A model generated the notes under the pieces. That model worked only from the letters and a program-made list of their open reading frames with translations, was not told where the DNA came from and ran no database searches. Positions 18,952 to 27,466 of a DNA stretch of 64,000 nt are shown in pieces. The translations under genes and the position numbers were made by a program. Within the stretch, counting starts at the first letter, position 1. The number at the start of each line of letters is the position of its first letter. Source of the DNA: Clostridia bacterium (GTDB lineage: Bacteria; Bacillota; Clostridia; TANB77; CAG-508); the NCBI GenBank assembly GCA_029258515.1, contig JARHYK010000032.1:1-64000 (forward strand), in the 5' to 3' direction.

Positions 18952-20161
18952 AACACTAAAAGATCAAAGAATACCACTTAAAAGTTTTTTTGTGGTTGGG
19001 ATAATTATTTCATTAATACTCATAGAAATATTTTTTAAAGGAAGTTATTTAGATGAAGTGTTAGGAATTTTATCTGGAATATATTTGCTATATTTAATAT
19101 TGAAATATAGAATGCGAAAAGAAGATTTTATGCTTTTACTCGTAATATTAGCTGTGCTGATTGCAGGAATTATAGGGAATATGAATAGTGAATTAGTAAA
19201 AAATAAATTTATTATTTGTGTAGATATAATAGTAGAATTTAAAGTATTATTAGTTTTTTTTGCTTTTAAATATTTTGTTACTGAAGAAGTAAAAGATGGT
19301 ATTGTCAAGATATTATATAAAGCATCAAAATATTTTATAATATTAGCATTTGTTTTTGCTATAATTACATTATTTATAGATACTGGTATGTATGATAGCA
19401 AAAGATATGGATTACCATCATATAAATTCATATTTCCGATGTCTTTCCAATTTTTTATAGTAGAGTTATTAGCTTTATATGTTATCATAGAATACAAAAA
19501 TCTTTTTAATAGTGTACATATAAAAAAATATATATTAATGTGCATTATTACTATGATTTTAATAACAAAAGGCCCACCTATAATTTTTTCATTTGTTTTT
19601 ATTATTTTAATGTATTATTTTAAGCGAAATGAGAAAATTAAATTAAAAGTTTTAATTCCAATTATAGTAATAGGAATTTTATTGGGGTCATTTCAAATAA
19701 AAACATATTTAATGAATGAAAATGCTCCAAGATATCTTTTCTTTAAGTATTCATTTGTTACTGCAGACACATATTTCCCGTTTGGAAGTGGTTTCGCAAC
19801 TTTTGGATCTGATATGGCTGCTAGAAATTATTCAAAATTATATTTTAGATATGGATTTGATAATTTATTTGGAATGAATAGGGAAGATTCTTCTTTTATG
19901 AGTGATACATTTTGGCCAATGGCTATAGGGCAGTTTGGATGGATTTTTGGTATTTTGTATATTATCGTATATGTATATTTATTTAAGTTCATAGGAGAAA
20001 ATAAATATAGTAAAAATGTAAAAGCATTTCTTTATGCTACGATTTTACAATTTTATATACATGCTATTGGATCAGCTATTTTATCTTCTAGTGCAGGAGT
20101 ATTGGGATTCATGATATTAGGAATAATAATTATTCCTAAAAAGAAAGGAAACAAAACATAA
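18938..20161 (+). CDS. Probable O-antigen/capsule polymerase (Wzy-like)
   Basis: This 407-residue polytopic membrane protein has about ten helices and a large extracellular loop near residues 265-330 (TYFPFGSGFATFGSDMAAR). That pattern is typical of O-antigen polymerase/ligase proteins, which have little conserved sequence. Context supports Wzy: it lies just before the flippase and no other polymerase candidate exists in the locus. It would join repeat units at the outer membrane face. Confidence 0.8.
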   Translation: MIYIKTLKDQRIPLKSFFVVGIIISLILIEIFFKGSYLDEVLGILSGIYLLYLILKYRMRKEDFMLLLVILAVLIAGIIGNMNSELVKNKFIICVDIIVEFKVLLVFFAFKYFVTEEVKDGIVKILYKASKYFIILAFVFAIITLFIDTGMYDSKRYGLPSYKFIFPMSFQFFIVELLALYVIIEYKNLFNSVHIKKYILMCIITMILITKGPPIIFSFVFIILMYYFKRNEKIKLKVLIPIIVIGILLGSFQIKTYLMNENAPRYLFFKYSFVTADTYFPFGSGFATFGSDMAARNYSKLYFRYGFDNLFGMNREDSSFMSDTFWPMAIGQFGWIFGILYIIVYVYLFKFIGENKYSKNVKAFLYATILQFYIHAIGSAILSSSAGVLGFMILGIIIIPKKKGNKT

Positions 20162-20162
20162 A

Positions 20163-21572
20163 GTGGAAAAAAATATAAACTATTTATTAAAAAATATAGG
20201 ATTATTAACATTAAGTAATTTCGGGAGTAAGATTTTGGTATTCTTATTAGTACCAATATATACAAGGTTATTAACTACAGAAGAATATGGAGTTTATGAT
20301 TTATATTTGACATCTATTACTTTGTTAATACCATTGTTATCTCTTAATATAGTAGAAGCAGTTATGAGATTTACGCTGGACAAAAAGGTAAAAAAAGAAA
20401 ATGTATTATCTATTGGAATAAAAATAGTTTTTAAATCTATAATTATTTGCTGTGTATTAGTTATTATGAATTATTTTTTAGGTGTTTTTGAAATTTTCAA
20501 CCAATACCCACAATATTTTATATTATATTATTCAGCCAATATTATGTATGATTTGATTACTCAATTTGTAAAAAGTATAGAAAAAACTTTTGATTTTGCT
20601 ATTGCTAGCATATTAAATACTGCGACAATGTTAATATTAAATATAATATTTTTATTTTTCTTAAAAATGAAATTGCCAGGATATTTTTTGGCAAATATTT
20701 TATCATTTGTGATTCCAATAATTTATTTAACAATTAAATTGAAATTATGGAAATATATAAAATTAAATGTAAATGATGAAATATTAAAAGGGCAGATGTT
20801 ATCTTATAGTAAGCCATTAATATTAAATAATATTGGATGGTGGATTACAAATGTATCAGATAGATATATATTAACATCGATGAAAGGCTTATCAGAAAAC
20901 GGTATATATTCAATATCTTATAAAATACCTTCAATATTGAATGTAGTACAAGCAATATTTAGTCAAGCCTGGATAATGTCAGTTGTTAAGGCGTATGAAA
21001 ATAAAGAAGAAAAATTTATTAGCCAAATGTATGTATTATATAATTCAGTGCTTGTAATTTTGTGTTCAATTATTATTATTTTTACAAAAGTAATTACAAA
21101 AATTCTAGTAGCAAATGATTTTTATATAGCATGGAAGTATGCAACATTTTTAATGGTATCGGTATTATTCACGTCATTGTCTAATTTTTTAGGAGGAATA
21201 TTATCAGCGACGAAATCAACAAAAGAAATGGGAAAAACAACTGTTTTAGGGGCAATAACTAATATTATACTAAATTTCATTCTGATTTATTATGTGGGAA
21301 CTATGGGAGCTGCTATATCAACATTGATATCTTATATAATAGTTTGGGCTTCGAGATTGGGAATGGCAAAAAAAGCAATGAATTTAAGTATAAATTTGAG
21401 TAAAGATATTTTGGCATATATTATCTTAATAATACAAGCTATAGTTCTTAATATTTTTAGTAAATCATTTGGTTATATTATTGAAATAGCATTACTACTT
21501 ATTTTAATATATATAGAAAGAAAGGAAATAAAAAATATTTTTCTGAAAATAAAAGATATATTGAAAAAATAA
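20163..21572 (+). CDS. Polysaccharide flippase (Wzx-like, MOP superfamily)
   Basis: A 469-residue protein with about 14 membrane helices. The N-terminus, GLLTLSNFGSKILVFLLVPIYTRLLTTEEYGVYDLY, is the classic Wzx/PST start, and YSKPLILNNIGWWITNVSDRYIL marks the second half. It flips undecaprenyl-linked repeat units outward. It starts with GTG at 20163, one base after the previous stop, with AAAGG upstream. It is the last biosynthetic gene of the long operon. Confidence 0.93.
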   Translation: MEKNINYLLKNIGLLTLSNFGSKILVFLLVPIYTRLLTTEEYGVYDLYLTSITLLIPLLSLNIVEAVMRFTLDKKVKKENVLSIGIKIVFKSIIICCVLVIMNYFLGVFEIFNQYPQYFILYYSANIMYDLITQFVKSIEKTFDFAIASILNTATMLILNIIFLFFLKMKLPGYFLANILSFVIPIIYLTIKLKLWKYIKLNVNDEILKGQMLSYSKPLILNNIGWWITNVSDRYILTSMKGLSENGIYSISYKIPSILNVVQAIFSQAWIMSVVKAYENKEEKFISQMYVLYNSVLVILCSIIIIFTKVITKILVANDFYIAWKYATFLMVSVLFTSLSNFLGGILSATKSTKEMGKTTVLGAITNIILNFILIYYVGTMGAAISTLISYIIVWASRLGMAKKAMNLSINLSKDILAYIILIIQAIVLNIFSKSFGYIIEIALLLILIYIERKEIKNIFLKIKDILKK

Positions 21573-21669
21573 TATAAATAGGAAGTGTATTAAAGACAAT
21601 GTTATATTTACTAGCTACAGAAAGAATATGTAAGTAAATTACAATTTATTTTACCTTAATGTAAATAGC

Positions 21670-21708
21670 TGGGGTATAAAGATTGAAAAGCTTTATATCC
21701 CATTTTTT
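21670..21708 (+). terminator. Intrinsic terminator closing the EPS biosynthesis operon
   Basis: TGGGGTATAAAG pairs with CTTTATATCCCA (one G-U) across a nine-base loop, followed by six Ts. Confidence 0.9.
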
Positions 21709-21986
21709 ATAAAATGAATATGTATGTTTAATTTTAATAATTTCATTAATCTTATTTCTAATGTATTCTTAAAATATAATAATTTTTTAATATAATTATT
21801 TTGTGTTATAATTAACGTCTTAAATGTTTTGAAGCAATTATATTTTAATAGGTGTGCTTTTGATAATCATATATGGTGATTTTAATTAGAGATAAATTAT
21901 AGTGTTACTGTTATATTAAATTGATTATTTAGTTATTTAGAAATGCTTATAAAATAATAATGATACAATATATTTATAAAAAACTA
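21709..21986. other. AT-rich intergenic region, no gene seen
   Basis: No ORF or structured RNA is recognised. Scattered TATAAT-like boxes (for example 21808-21813) are expected by chance in such AT-rich sequence. Counting 21573-22043, the gap holds one terminator and one promoter. Confidence 0.5.
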
Positions 21987-22014
21987 TTGAAATAAAACTA
22001 CAATATGATAAAAT
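21987..22014 (+). promoter_or_regulatory. Sigma-A promoter of the LPNAG-protein gene
   Basis: TTGAAA (21987-21992), 16-base spacer, TAAAAT (22009-22014), 29 bases before the ATG with AAGGGGG between. Confidence 0.6.
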
Positions 22015-22043
22015 AGATAAAAGTAAATAAGGGGGAACAAAAG

Positions 22044-22736
22044 ATGAAAAAAATGATACTAATATTAGCTATTTTTGTACTTCTATTTTGTTTTAATGCT
22101 GTGCAAGCAACATCTGAAACAGTAGAAGTTAATTTTATTGTGCCAGAAATATTAAATGAAGATGTTAAAACATTTGAAACATCAATATTTGTTGGAAATA
22201 TTGAAGGATTAGATGAAACACAAAAAGAAGTAGAAATAAGTGGAAATTTAGTTTATGACAAAAATATAATTGAAAGTGTTAAAATAGAAGGGTTAAACGG
22301 TTGGAATATTAGTTATTTAGATGGAAAAATAGCAGGAAATATTGATAATATTATACCAAATAAAGAAATAGCTAAAATAACTGTTAACTTAAAAAAAGGA
22401 ATAAAAGAAAAACAAATAATAGAAATAAAATTAAATAATTTTTTAGTTACAAATTATGAGAATCTTGAACAAACATTTAATTTTACAAAACAGATAAATA
22501 CAAAAGTTGTAGAAAATGAAAATATTATTGAAAATCAAAATAGTGTAAATAATGTAGTAAATGAAAATAAGGTTAAAAATACTATTGAAAATAATATTCA
22601 AAATGAAAGTAACTCTAAAAACCAAATAAGTAAATTACCAAATGCAGGTTTTCAAAATAAAATAGTTGTACCTATTTTACTAATAATATTAATTATTTTG
22701 GGAATAAAAATAAAAGAGAAAGAAATAAATTTTTAA
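22044..22736 (+). CDS. Secreted cohesin-like protein with LPNAG wall-sorting signal
   Basis: A signal peptide (residues 1-22, ending near AVQA) leads a ~120-residue beta-rich domain with cohesin-like phrasing (SGNLVYDKNIIESVKIEGLNGW; KITVNLKKG). A low-complexity Asn/Glu/Val linker follows, then LPNAG at residues 198-202, a hydrophobic segment and a charged tail (KIKEKE). This is an LPxTG-type sorting signal with Ala in place of Thr. The protein is probably anchored to the wall by a sortase; one is encoded at 26685-27299. It sits between the capsule genes and their kinase module. Confidence 0.8.
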   Translation: MKKMILILAIFVLLFCFNAVQATSETVEVNFIVPEILNEDVKTFETSIFVGNIEGLDETQKEVEISGNLVYDKNIIESVKIEGLNGWNISYLDGKIAGNIDNIIPNKEIAKITVNLKKGIKEKQIIEIKLNNFLVTNYENLEQTFNFTKQINTKVVENENIIENQNSVNNVVNENKVKNTIENNIQNESNSKNQISKLPNAGFQNKIVVPILLIILIILGIKIKEKEINF

Positions 22737-22806
22737 AAAAACTATTGTAAAAAAAACAAATTAAATATATACTAATATAGTAAAAATTATCAAAGGAGAA
22801 AATAAT

Positions 22807-23505
22807 ATGGAAGAAATCGATTTAAAACAATTACTTGAAATGTTTTGGGCAAAAAAACTACAAATATTTTTAGTAGTATTAATATTTATGGTTGTGGGGT
22901 TGATATATACAATGGGGTTTGTAACACCTAAATATACTTCATCAACTACACTAGTATTAGCATCAGCTGATTCTAAGGAAACAAAAAAAGCAGATACAAT
23001 AACAGCATCTGATATAACATTAAACTCAAAATTAGTATCTACATATAGTGAACTTGTTAAAAGTAAAAATGTTTTAAGACAAGTAAAAGAAAATTTGGGA
23101 ATGAATATAAAAGAAGATGCAATAAAGAATAATATTGCAGTTACATCAGTTAAAGATACTGAATTAATTCAAATTGCAGTAACTAGTGAAAAACCAGAAG
23201 ATGCAGCAAAAATAGCAAATGAAATAGCAAAAGTATTTACAGAAAAGGTAAAAGAAATATATAATATTAATAACGTATATGTTGTTGATGAAGCAGAAGT
23301 AAGTGCAGCACCATCAAATATTAATCATGTAAAAGATATAATAATTTTTACATTTATAGGAATAGTAGTAGCTATAATGTATGTTTTGATTATGAATATG
23401 CTAGATACAACGGTTAAAACACAAGAAGAAATAGAAAAAACATTTAAAGTACCAGTATTAGCATCAATACCATTAAATATAACAGAAAAAGGAGGAAGAA
23501 AATAA
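22807..23505 (+). CDS. Capsule chain-length/kinase-activator protein (Wzz/CpsC/YwqC-like)
   Basis: This 232-residue protein has two membrane helices (about residues 17-37 and 178-197) with an extracellular domain between, and begins EEIDLKQLLEMFWAKK, typical of Wzz-type proteins. It ends with IEKTFKVPVLASIPL, the cytoplasmic segment that activates the partner tyrosine kinase. It controls polymer length together with the kinase, whose start codon overlaps its stop by one base. Confidence 0.93.
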   Translation: MEEIDLKQLLEMFWAKKLQIFLVVLIFMVVGLIYTMGFVTPKYTSSTTLVLASADSKETKKADTITASDITLNSKLVSTYSELVKSKNVLRQVKENLGMNIKEDAIKNNIAVTSVKDTELIQIAVTSEKPEDAAKIANEIAKVFTEKVKEIYNINNVYVVDEAEVSAAPSNINHVKDIIIFTFIGIVVAIMYVLIMNMLDTTVKTQEEIEKTFKVPVLASIPLNITEKGGRK

Positions 23506-24446
23506 TGAAAAAAGAAGTAATAGCACAAAAAGATCCAAAATCTCCAATTTCTGAAGTTTTTAGAACATTAAGAACAAATATACAATTTATGAGTACAAGT
23601 AAAAAATTACAAACACTATTAGTAACATCAACTTTGCCAGGAGAAGGAAAAAGTTATGTATCATCAAACCTAGCAGTAACATTTGCACAAGCAGGAAAAA
23701 AAGTTATATTAATAGATGCTGATATGAGAAAAGGTAGATTATATTCAATTTTTGATGCATCACCAAGACCAGGACTTTCAAATTATTTATCAGGAATGGA
23801 TTTAGCAGAGGGTGAAGAACAAGATATATCAAAATATATTCAACCAACAGAAGTGAAAAATTTATTGCTAATACCAGCAGGAAATATACCACCAAACCCA
23901 TCAGAATTGCTAATTTCACCACAAATGAATAATTTATTAGAAGAATTAAAAGAAGTTTGTGATATTATAGTAATAGATGGAACACCTTGTGAATTAGTAA
24001 CAGACTCAGTTATATTATCAAGAATAGTAGATTCAACAATAGTAGTTGCAGCATCAAAGCAAACTAAAAAAGATAATTTAGGAAGAGTAATACAAAATAT
24101 TCAAAACGTAGGTGGAAAATTAGCAGGAGTTGTACTAAATAAAGTACAAATTTCAAGCAAAAAATATGGGGAAACATATTATTATGGCTCAACAGCTAGA
24201 AATGTAAGTAAAGTACAAAATAAAAAAGATATAATAGCTATGAGTAATAGAGAAGAATTAAAAAGAAGAACAAGTAATACAATCAATCAAAACACATATA
24301 AAAATGTAGAAGAAGAAACAGAAAAAGAAATGCCAAAAGCATTAGATAATATGAGCAAGCCAACGATATCAGTAGAAAAAACAAATGATATATTGAACCA
24401 AATAAACTCATATTTAGAAAACGAAAAGAAGAATCTAAATAAGTAA
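23505..24446 (+). CDS. CpsD/CapB-type bacterial tyrosine kinase
   Basis: The BY-kinase motifs are clear: Walker A LPGEGKSY (residues 44-51), Walker A-prime VILIDADMR (67-75) and Walker B IIVIDGTP (154-161). A tyrosine cluster (KYGETYYYG, about 220-228) provides autophosphorylation sites. Unlike most CpsD proteins, which end soon after the Tyr cluster, this one continues for ~85 residues of charged sequence. It phosphorylates itself, is activated by the preceding membrane protein and controls capsule polymerisation. Confidence 0.95.
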   Translation: MKKEVIAQKDPKSPISEVFRTLRTNIQFMSTSKKLQTLLVTSTLPGEGKSYVSSNLAVTFAQAGKKVILIDADMRKGRLYSIFDASPRPGLSNYLSGMDLAEGEEQDISKYIQPTEVKNLLLIPAGNIPPNPSELLISPQMNNLLEELKEVCDIIVIDGTPCELVTDSVILSRIVDSTIVVAASKQTKKDNLGRVIQNIQNVGGKLAGVVLNKVQISSKKYGETYYYGSTARNVSKVQNKKDIIAMSNREELKRRTSNTINQNTYKNVEEETEKEMPKALDNMSKPTISVEKTNDILNQINSYLENEKKNLNK

Positions 24447-24466
24447 CAAAGTAAAAGAGGTAAAAA

Positions 24467-25249
24467 ATGATAGACTTTCACACACATATATTGCCAAACA
24501 TAGATGATGGCTCAAGAAGTATAGAAGAAACATTTAATTTAATACAAGAAGCAAAACAAGCAGGATTTGAAGGAATAGTATTAACATCACATTATATAGA
24601 AAACTATTATGAAACAGATACACCAGAAAGAGAAGTATGGGTAAATGCAATAAAAGAAAATTTAGTTGCTAAAGGAATAGATACAAATTTATATTTAGGA
24701 AATGAAATATATTTATCAAATAATATGATGAATTTATTAATTCAAGGAAAAGCGGCAACAATAAATAATACATGTTATGTATTATTTGAAATGCCGCTAA
24801 ACAATGAACCAATGAACTTGTATGATGTAATATATTCTTTACAAGAGAATAAACTAATACCAGTATTAGCTCATCCAGAAAGATATTCATATATACAAAA
24901 AGAACCAGAACTAGTATATGATTTAATTCAAAAAGGATGTTTAATGCAAGGAAATTTTGGAAGTATATTAGGAGAATATGGAAACAAAGCAAAAATGATT
25001 TTGCAAAAATTATTAGAGAATAACTCAATACATTTTTTAGGAACAGATGTCCATAGAGAAAAAACAATTTATCCAAGAATACCAATAGCATTAAGTATAA
25101 TAGAAGATATTGTAGGCTTTGATAAAGTAGATACAATTACAAAAATAAATCCAAGACTTGCATTGGCAAATAAAAAAATTGAAATAGATGAGCCATATGA
25201 AGTTAAATTGACATTTAAAGAAAAATTGGAAATGTTAATTAAAAAATAG
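24467..25249 (+). CDS. PHP-family tyrosine-protein phosphatase (CpsB/YwqE-like)
   Basis: A 260-residue metal-dependent phosphatase of the PHP superfamily. Metal ligands are visible in MIDFHTHILPNIDDGS (Asp3, His5, His7), LTSHY, LGNEIY, LAHPERY and GTDVH. It removes phosphate from the BY-kinase, completing the Wzz-kinase-phosphatase cycle. It follows the kinase by 20 bases. Confidence 0.95.
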   Translation: MIDFHTHILPNIDDGSRSIEETFNLIQEAKQAGFEGIVLTSHYIENYYETDTPEREVWVNAIKENLVAKGIDTNLYLGNEIYLSNNMMNLLIQGKAATINNTCYVLFEMPLNNEPMNLYDVIYSLQENKLIPVLAHPERYSYIQKEPELVYDLIQKGCLMQGNFGSILGEYGNKAKMILQKLLENNSIHFLGTDVHREKTIYPRIPIALSIIEDIVGFDKVDTITKINPRLALANKKIEIDEPYEVKLTFKEKLEMLIKK

Positions 25250-25262
25250 GAGGAAGTTAAAA

Positions 25263-26630
25263 ATGAGAAAATATTTTGGAACAGATGGTATTAGAAGAAT
25301 TGCAAATACAGAATTAACACCAGAATTAGTATATAAAGTAGCAAAAGCAGGTGCATATGTATTATCAAAACATACTGATCATACACCAGTAATATTAATA
25401 GGAAGAGATACTAGATTATCAGGAACATTAATAGAAAGTGCAATGGTAGCTGGATTTTTAAGTTATGGAGCAAAAGTAAAATTATTAGGAGTAATGCCAA
25501 CACCAGCAGTAGCATATTTAACAAGAAAATTAAAAGCAGATGCAAGTGTGGTAATATCTGCATCACATAATACTTTTGAATTTAATGGTATAAAATATTT
25601 TAGTAATAAAGGTATGAAAATACCAGATGGTTTAGAAGAAGAAATTGAAGAAATAATTGAAAATGAAGAAAGAATGAAAGAATTAATTGCTGAAAATAGT
25701 AAGATTGGTGTAGCAGAAAATAGAGAAGATTTATTAGAAGAATATGTATACTTTTTTAGAAAAAACTTTGATGATGATATGGAAGAACTATTAACTGGTG
25801 ATTTTAAAGTAGCAATAGATACAGCCAATGGAGCAACATCAGTAGTTGCAGATAAGGTATTTAATTCATTGAAAATTCCACATACAATTATAAATAACAA
25901 TCCAGATGGAATAAATATAAATGATAACTGTGGTTCAACACATTTAGAGGGACTAAAAAAATTCGTTGTAGAAAATGGATATGATTTAGGTATAGCATAT
26001 GATGGAGATGGAGATAGATGTTTAGCAATAGATGAAAAAGGAAATGAAATAGATGGAGATAAATTGCTAGCTATAATTTCACAAAACTTAAAAGAAAAAG
26101 GAAGACTTCAAAAAGATACAGTTGTTGCAACAGTAATGAGTAATTTAGGACTTCGTAAATATACAGAAAAAAGCAATATGAACATAGTTCAAACAAAAGT
26201 TGGAGATAGATATGTACTAGAAGAAATGTTAAAAAATGGCTACAACTTAGGAGGAGAACAATCTGGACATATTATAATGCTAGATTATAATCCAACAGGA
26301 GATGGAATATTAACATCACTAATGCTAATTAAATCAATATTGGAAAAAGGGAAAAAAGCATCAGAAGTAGCAAGCATAATTAAGCTATATCCACAAGTAT
26401 TGATAAATGCAAAAGTAAATAATGAAAACAAAAAGAAATATGAAGAAGATGAAGAAATACAAAGTGAAATAGCAAACCTAGAAAAAGAATTTGAGGGAAA
26501 TGGAAGAATATTAATAAGACCATCAGGAACTGAACCATTAGTAAGAGTAATGATTGAAGGAGAAAACCAAGAAGAAATTACTAAAAAAGCAGAAAAATTA
26601 GCAAAATTAATTGAAGAAAAATCAAAATAG
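25263..26630 (+). CDS. glmM: Phosphoglucosamine mutase
   Basis: GlmM interconverts glucosamine-6-phosphate and glucosamine-1-phosphate, feeding UDP-GlcNAc for wall and capsule. Motifs: MRKYFGTDGIRR start, active-site serine Ser101 in ISASHN, metal loop DGDGDR, sugar loop GGEQSGH and phosphate loop RPSGTEPLVRV. The 455-residue length is normal. AGGAGG precedes the ATG, 13 bases after the phosphatase gene, so precursor supply is co-transcribed with the capsule control module. Confidence 0.96.
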   Translation: MRKYFGTDGIRRIANTELTPELVYKVAKAGAYVLSKHTDHTPVILIGRDTRLSGTLIESAMVAGFLSYGAKVKLLGVMPTPAVAYLTRKLKADASVVISASHNTFEFNGIKYFSNKGMKIPDGLEEEIEEIIENEERMKELIAENSKIGVAENREDLLEEYVYFFRKNFDDDMEELLTGDFKVAIDTANGATSVVADKVFNSLKIPHTIINNNPDGININDNCGSTHLEGLKKFVVENGYDLGIAYDGDGDRCLAIDEKGNEIDGDKLLAIISQNLKEKGRLQKDTVVATVMSNLGLRKYTEKSNMNIVQTKVGDRYVLEEMLKNGYNLGGEQSGHIIMLDYNPTGDGILTSLMLIKSILEKGKKASEVASIIKLYPQVLINAKVNNENKKKYEEDEEIQSEIANLEKEFEGNGRILIRPSGTEPLVRVMIEGENQEEITKKAEKLAKLIEEKSK

Positions 26631-26684
26631 TTATAAAAGAGATGCCATTATTTGTTTTTTAGTAATTATAGGTTTAGAAGAATT

Positions 26685-27299
26685 TTAAATTCTAGCTTTA
26701 ATGATAATACGGTTATTATTAAAATTATTACAAGTAATTAAAGTCAATTCATATTTATTATAATTTAAAGAATTAATAGGAGATAAATCATCTGTTTTTA
26801 CTTCATAGTTAGCAAAAACAGAGTAAATATATTCATGATTATTAGTATCATAAATATAGATTTTATCTTCTTTTTTTAATTTATAAATCAAGCTAAAAAA
26901 TTTTTTATTATCGTAATTATGTCCAGCAATACATAAATTACTTTTTTTAGGAGGCATTTTACCACTAAAAATACAAGGATAAATTTTTAAATTTTCATCA
27001 CTTAAGTTAGAAAAAATAGGATAAGAGACATTTATTGTAGGGATTTTAATTTCACCTATTATGCAATTAGTGATAGTATTAAAATTATTTATTTTATTTT
27101 TTTTTGTCGTTTCATTGGAATATAATTTAAGAGTATTGTAGTTATATGATAATACATTAGTAAAATTTTCATTTTTTTTGTAAATATATAGTTTAAATAA
27201 AAGAAAAAAAGAAATGAAAAAAATAAGTAAAAGAGAAATGAAGAAAATAGATTTAAAATATTTTTTGTGTTCTTTGATGTCAAATAAAATTTGATTCAT
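26685..27299 (-). CDS. Sortase (small, class D-like)
   Basis: A 204-residue transpeptidase with an N-terminal membrane helix (about residues 16-40). Catalytic residues are His127 (CIAGHNYD), Cys190 (LTLITC) and Arg197 (NNNRIIIKAR), in the standard order. IGEIKIPTINVSYPIF is the usual opening strand. The ATG at 27299 is preferred over an extension to 27431, because the extension overlaps the ABC promoter and a GGTGAT ribosome site precedes 27299. It probably anchors the LPNAG protein at 22044; it lies convergent to glmM. Confidence 0.9.
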   Translation of the reverse strand: MNQILFDIKEHKKYFKSIFFISLLLIFFISFFLLFKLYIYKKNENFTNVLSYNYNTLKLYSNETTKKNKINNFNTITNCIIGEIKIPTINVSYPIFSNLSDENLKIYPCIFSGKMPPKKSNLCIAGHNYDNKKFFSLIYKLKKEDKIYIYDTNNHEYIYSVFANYEVKTDDLSPINSLNYNKYELTLITCNNFNNNRIIIKARI

Positions 27300-27389
27300 A
27301 TAAATATCACCAATCTTTCTATCAATTAGTATTAACAAAAGAAAGTAAAACATACTAATTAAATTTACAAAAAATTTACGATACAAATA

Positions 27390-27418
27390 TTGACATTTAA
27401 TTTTAAGTAAAATATAAT
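27390..27418 (+). promoter_or_regulatory. Sigma-A promoter of the ABC exporter operon
   Basis: TTGACA (27390-27395), 17-base spacer, TATAAT (27413-27418): a consensus promoter 48 bases before the ABC gene. Confidence 0.85.
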
Positions 27419-27466
27419 AATAAAATACCATTTTTATAGCAAATAATTGAAAAGGAAGGAGAAAAA

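Noticed and set aside
27300-27431. Upstream extension of the sortase reading frame
   Set aside because: The extension would overlap the consensus promoter of the ABC operon and adds a second hydrophobic segment not typical of small sortases; the ATG at 27299 has a ribosome site.
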